This document shows positions 61,153-64,000 of a DNA stretch of 64,000 nt, piece after piece. The notes under the pieces were generated by a model, which made no database searches, was not told the origin of the DNA, and saw only the letters and a list, made by a program, of their open reading frames with translations. Location of the stretch: assembly GCF_001642805.2 (NCBI RefSeq), contig NZ_CP016948.1, positions 3,348,001 to 3,412,000 of the forward strand, in the 5' to 3' direction. The stretch is from Serratia surfactantfaciens (lineage in GTDB: Bacteria; Pseudomonadota; Gammaproteobacteria; Enterobacterales; Enterobacteriaceae). The first letter of the stretch is position 1, and each line of letters starts with the position of its first letter. A program made the translations under genes and the position numbers.

Positions 61153-63291
61153 TTATTTCGCCTTCAGCACTTTCACCCGATAACGTCCGTCCGCCTGACG
61201 ATAGGCGCCGTGAATGTCGGTTTCAAAGCCCGGATAATGCGCGCCGATTTCGCACAGCATCTGCAGGAACTCCAGCACCGGCCGGCTCTCCTCGGTCAGC
61301 ATTTCGCCCGGCATCACCAACGGCACGCCCGGTGGGTATGGCAGGATCATATTGGCGTTGACCTTGCCGACCATGTCCTCCAGATAGACCTCTTCCACTT
61401 CGCCGTGCAGCTCTTTCTGGAACGCCTGGTACGGGTTCATCACCATGGTTGGCAGCACTTCGAACGCGCGGTACATCAGATCCGGCAGGTTGTGTTGCTC
61501 CACCAGGCGGTGAATGTTCTGCGCCAGATCCTGAATGCGCATGTTTTCATAGAAATCAGGCGCTTCCTGATACAGCGAAGGCAGCATGTTTTTCACCCGC
61601 AGGTTCAGATCGAACGAGCGTTTGAAGTCGGTCATCGCGCGCAGCAGGCTGAGCGCCTTGGTTTTGTCGATGCCGATGCTGAACAGGAACAACAGGTTGT
61701 ACGGCCCGGTTTTCTCGACGATGATGCCGCGTTCATCGAGGTATTTCGCCACGATGCTGGCCGGGATGCCGAACGGCTGCATCTCGCCTTCCTTGCTCAT
61801 CCCCGGCGTCAGGATGGTGACCTTGATCGGGTCGAGGTACATGTGTTCATTGTCGATGTTCTTGAAACCGTGCCAGGCGCTGTCGGAACGCAGCGGCCAG
61901 CATTCCGGCTCATCGATATGCTCCGGCTGCCAGACGTCGAAGAACCAGCCGTCGGATTCGACTTTCAGGCGTTTGATCTCTTTACGGAACTTGATCGCGC
62001 GTTCGATAGAGCCGTGGATCAGGCGCTTGCCGGCGTTGCCTTTCATCATCGCCGCGGCGGTTTCGGTAGAGGCCACGATGCCGTAGTGCGGCGAGGTGGT
62101 AGTGTGCATCATGTAGGCTTCGTTGAAGGTCTCTTCGTTGATGTCGCCCTTCACGTGGATCATCGACGCCTGCGAGAAAGCCGCCAACAGTTTGTGGGTG
62201 GACTGGGTTTCATAGATCACCTTGCCCTCCACGCGGCCGCCGCTCATGCCGCACTTGCCTTTATAGATCGGGTGGAAATTGGTGTAAGGCACCCAGGCGG
62301 AGTCGAAGTGGATAGATTTCACGTCCAGGGTGTTCTTGATAAAGTCGGTGTTGTACAGCAAGCCGTCATAGGTGGAGTTGGTGATCACCGCGTGCACCGG
62401 CCAGGTGGCGTTCGGGGTGTCCTTCACGCGTTTGGCGATGGTGGCGCGCTGGAACTCGCTCTGCGGAATGCCGCCGAGGATGCCGTAAGCGTTGCGGGTC
62501 GGGCGGAAGTAGATCGGCGTAATGTCACTCATCATCATCAGGTGAGTCAGCGACTTGTGGCAGTTACGGTCAATCAGCACCGTGCTGCCCGCCGGCGCCG
62601 AATACATGCCGACGATCTTGTTGGCGGTTGAGGTGCCGTTGGTGACCATGTAGCTGCGTTCGGCGTTGAACACGCGAGAAATATACTCTTCCGCCTCTTT
62701 GTGCGGGCCGGAGTGATCCAGCAGCGATCCCAGCTCGGACACCGAAATCGAGATATCCGACTTCATGGTATTCGGGCCGAAGAAATCGTAGAACAGGCTG
62801 CCGACCGGGCTTTTCTGGAACGCGGTGCCGCCCATGTGGCCCGGCGTACAGAAGGTGTACTTGCCTTCGCGCACGTATTTGAACAGCGCCTTGGTCAGCG
62901 GCGGCAGGATGGTGTCGATATATTCGTCGGTATTCTGTTTGATCTTGGCGGCGATGTCGGTTGCCGCGCCGAGCGCATATTCGAAGAAGCGCACCTGCAT
63001 GCGCAGATCGTTCAGGCTGACGTCCAGCGTGGAATAGGTGTTGGCGAACGCGTACAGCGGCATGTACTCGTTCAGTTGGCTGATCTCTTCGCACAGCTCC
63101 AGGTTGTATTTGTCCCAGTCGAAGATCACCCCACACAAGCGGGCATTGTTCTCGATCAGTTTCAGCAAGTCTTCGCGATCGTTAGGGTAAACGATGCGGA
63201 AATCCAGACTTTCCAGCGCCTGATGCAGTTCACGGATAGGCTCTTCTTTGAAGTAGACACCCATGTGATTCATGATGGCGATAACGTTCAT
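61153..63291 (-). CDS. cadA: inducible lysine decarboxylase CadA
   Basis: CadA turns lysine into cadaverine and CO2, consuming a proton. The 712-residue PLP enzyme starts MNVIAIMNHMGVYFKEEPIR, with an N-terminal wing domain, the PLP lysine in ETQSTHKLLAAFSQ, and a C-terminal domain ending GAYRQADGRYRVKV. It is clearly closer to E. coli CadA than to the constitutive LdcC across its length. It lies between cadB and dtpC. Start chosen at MNVIAIM, with GGAGA upstream. Confidence 0.95.
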   Translation of the reverse strand: MNVIAIMNHMGVYFKEEPIRELHQALESLDFRIVYPNDREDLLKLIENNARLCGVIFDWDKYNLELCEEISQLNEYMPLYAFANTYSTLDVSLNDLRMQVRFFEYALGAATDIAAKIKQNTDEYIDTILPPLTKALFKYVREGKYTFCTPGHMGGTAFQKSPVGSLFYDFFGPNTMKSDISISVSELGSLLDHSGPHKEAEEYISRVFNAERSYMVTNGTSTANKIVGMYSAPAGSTVLIDRNCHKSLTHLMMMSDITPIYFRPTRNAYGILGGIPQSEFQRATIAKRVKDTPNATWPVHAVITNSTYDGLLYNTDFIKNTLDVKSIHFDSAWVPYTNFHPIYKGKCGMSGGRVEGKVIYETQSTHKLLAAFSQASMIHVKGDINEETFNEAYMMHTTTSPHYGIVASTETAAAMMKGNAGKRLIHGSIERAIKFRKEIKRLKVESDGWFFDVWQPEHIDEPECWPLRSDSAWHGFKNIDNEHMYLDPIKVTILTPGMSKEGEMQPFGIPASIVAKYLDERGIIVEKTGPYNLLFLFSIGIDKTKALSLLRAMTDFKRSFDLNLRVKNMLPSLYQEAPDFYENMRIQDLAQNIHRLVEQHNLPDLMYRAFEVLPTMVMNPYQAFQKELHGEVEEVYLEDMVGKVNANMILPYPPGVPLVMPGEMLTEESRPVLEFLQMLCEIGAHYPGFETDIHGAYRQADGRYRVKVLKAK

Positions 63292-63313
63292 ATACATTTC
63301 TCCTGGCAAAGCA

Positions 63314-63356
63314 AGCCCCTTCCCGTCGCGGCTGACAGGTCGGAAAGAAAGGGGCT
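63314..63356 (-). promoter_or_regulatory. hairpin in the cadB-cadA spacer
   Basis: AGCCCCTT (63314-63321) and AAGGGGCT (63349-63356) can pair, with a 27-nt loop. Only a weak T content follows on the minus strand. It might stabilise or separate cadB and cadA messages; E. coli also has structure in this gap. Confidence 0.4.
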
Positions 63357-63386
63357 GGGTAAATTCAGTCGGTCAGCGGACGCGAA

Positions 63387-64000
63387 TCAGTGCGCTTTGG
63401 CCGTGGTGTTTTCATCGACCGCCGCTGCGCTGGCAGCCTGGCGGGTATTCATTTTCCGGGCGTAGAACATCAGGATAATCAGGCTGATGATAAAGGTGCC
63501 GGACAGTTCGAAAGAGTTGGCGCCCATCAGCGCGATGAAGCAGAAGCCGCAGCCGCACACTGAAGCGATCAGGCTCAGCAGGTTGCGTACGTTGACCCCT
63601 TCAAAGCGGATCAGGTCTACGCAGGAGTAGAAGTAAGGCAGCATGGTCAGCAGCACCGCGATACCGGTCAGCTCGCCGAACAGGTCGGACGCTTTGCCGC
63701 CGGCGGAGCTCATCAGGGTGATCAGCACCATCAGCGCGGTCATTTTGCAACCGGCCAGCAGCAGGCCTTTCTTCGGAATGCCGTTTTTATCCAGCTCGCC
63801 GTACACTTTCGGGAAATTGCCGTCGTTGGCGGCGCGTACCCCGGCCTGGCCGACCAGCATCATCCACGAACCGAGCGAGGTCAGGCAGGCGAAGGCGGTG
63901 AAGGCAGAAACCATCGGCGCCGCCCAGTTACCCATAATCGCCGAGGCGCTGATGGCGAACGGCGCGCCGCTGGCGGCCATTTCAGACGCCGGGAACATGC
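63387..64000 (-). CDS. cadB: lysine/cadaverine antiporter CadB (C-terminal part)
   Basis: The last 204 or so residues of an APC-family antiporter; the gene runs off the right edge (E. coli CadB has 444 residues). Visible blocks include FACLTSLGSWMMLVGQAGVRAAND and FPKVYGELDKNGIPKKGLL. CadB swaps external lysine for internal cadaverine. It is cotranscribed with cadA. Any CadC-dependent promoter would lie outside the window. Confidence 0.94.
   Translation of the reverse strand, partial: MFPASEMAASGAPFAISASAIMGNWAAPMVSAFTAFACLTSLGSWMMLVGQAGVRAANDGNFPKVYGELDKNGIPKKGLLLAGCKMTALMVLITLMSSAGGKASDLFGELTGIAVLLTMLPYFYSCVDLIRFEGVNVRNLLSLIASVCGCGFCFIALMGANSFELSGTFIISLIILMFYARKMNTRQAASAAAVDENTTAKAH

Overview
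The window is chromosomal DNA from a GC-rich member of the Enterobacterales, most likely Serratia (S. marcescens-like). Most genes are easily recognised orthologues of E. coli genes in E. coli-like blocks: ygaC...ygaM-nrdHIEF-proVWX-ygaY-ygaZH-mprA-emrAB, then yfiF-trxC-tapT-patZ-pssA-kgtP-rrn, then gmhB-metNIQ-rcsF-trmO-proS-nlpE-arfB-yaeQ-yaeP-rof-tilS. The genus call is inference from gene content, base composition and the interleaved accessory genes; no database was searched.

Layout. 1-11.4 kb is an accessory-rich stretch between ygaC and nrdH. It holds three MFS or metal transporters, divergent regulator/target pairs with clear palindromes between them (AraC/hydrolase, LysR/MFS, MocR/AhpD-like), the acid-shock pair asr-ydgU and ygaM. 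11.5-15.4 kb is the NrdR-type-controlled class Ib ribonucleotide reductase operon nrdHIEF. 15.5-18.8 kb carries small metabolic genes (DUF1289, SDR, MBL hydrolase, patatin). 18.9-22.9 kb is a citrate module, citS divergent from the two-component genes citAB, with no citrate lyase genes nearby. 23.2-26.7 kb is the osmoprotectant ABC system proVWX. 26.7-35 kb runs from a LysR gene through ygaZH to a multidrug efflux operon in which an outer-membrane factor gene sits between mprA and emrAB, so all three layers of the pump are encoded together. 35-43.1 kb is yfiF, trxC, tapT, patZ, pssA and kgtP.

43.3-49.1 kb is an rRNA operon on the minus strand (16S, tRNA-Ile, tRNA-Ala, 23S, 5S) with P1/P2 promoters and tandem terminators, but the 23S gene is not intact. 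Only about 77 nt of its 3' end and 29 nt of its 5' end remain. The interior is replaced by about 2.85 kb of contact-dependent inhibition (CdiA) DNA: a VENN-type CdiA C-terminus with a candidate DUF4258/BECR-like toxin, an overlapping immunity gene, an unknown minus-strand gene with a decayed partial copy, and a cdiA pseudogene. The block is bounded at both ends by an identical 75-bp direct repeat. This is the strangest feature of the window and has the hallmarks of a collapsed-repeat or rRNA-gap assembly join, although real recombination cannot be excluded from sequence alone. The same rRNA operon joins kgtP to gmhB, which lie beside different rRNA operons in E. coli.

49.1-59.6 kb is gmhB, the MetJ-box-controlled metNIQ operon, rcsF-trmO, proS, nlpE-arfB-yaeQ, yaeP-rof, and a c-type cytochrome gene overlapping tilS. 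The window ends with cadB (cut by the window edge), cadA and dtpC, a lysine-decarboxylase acid-resistance operon lying where E. coli has ldcC.
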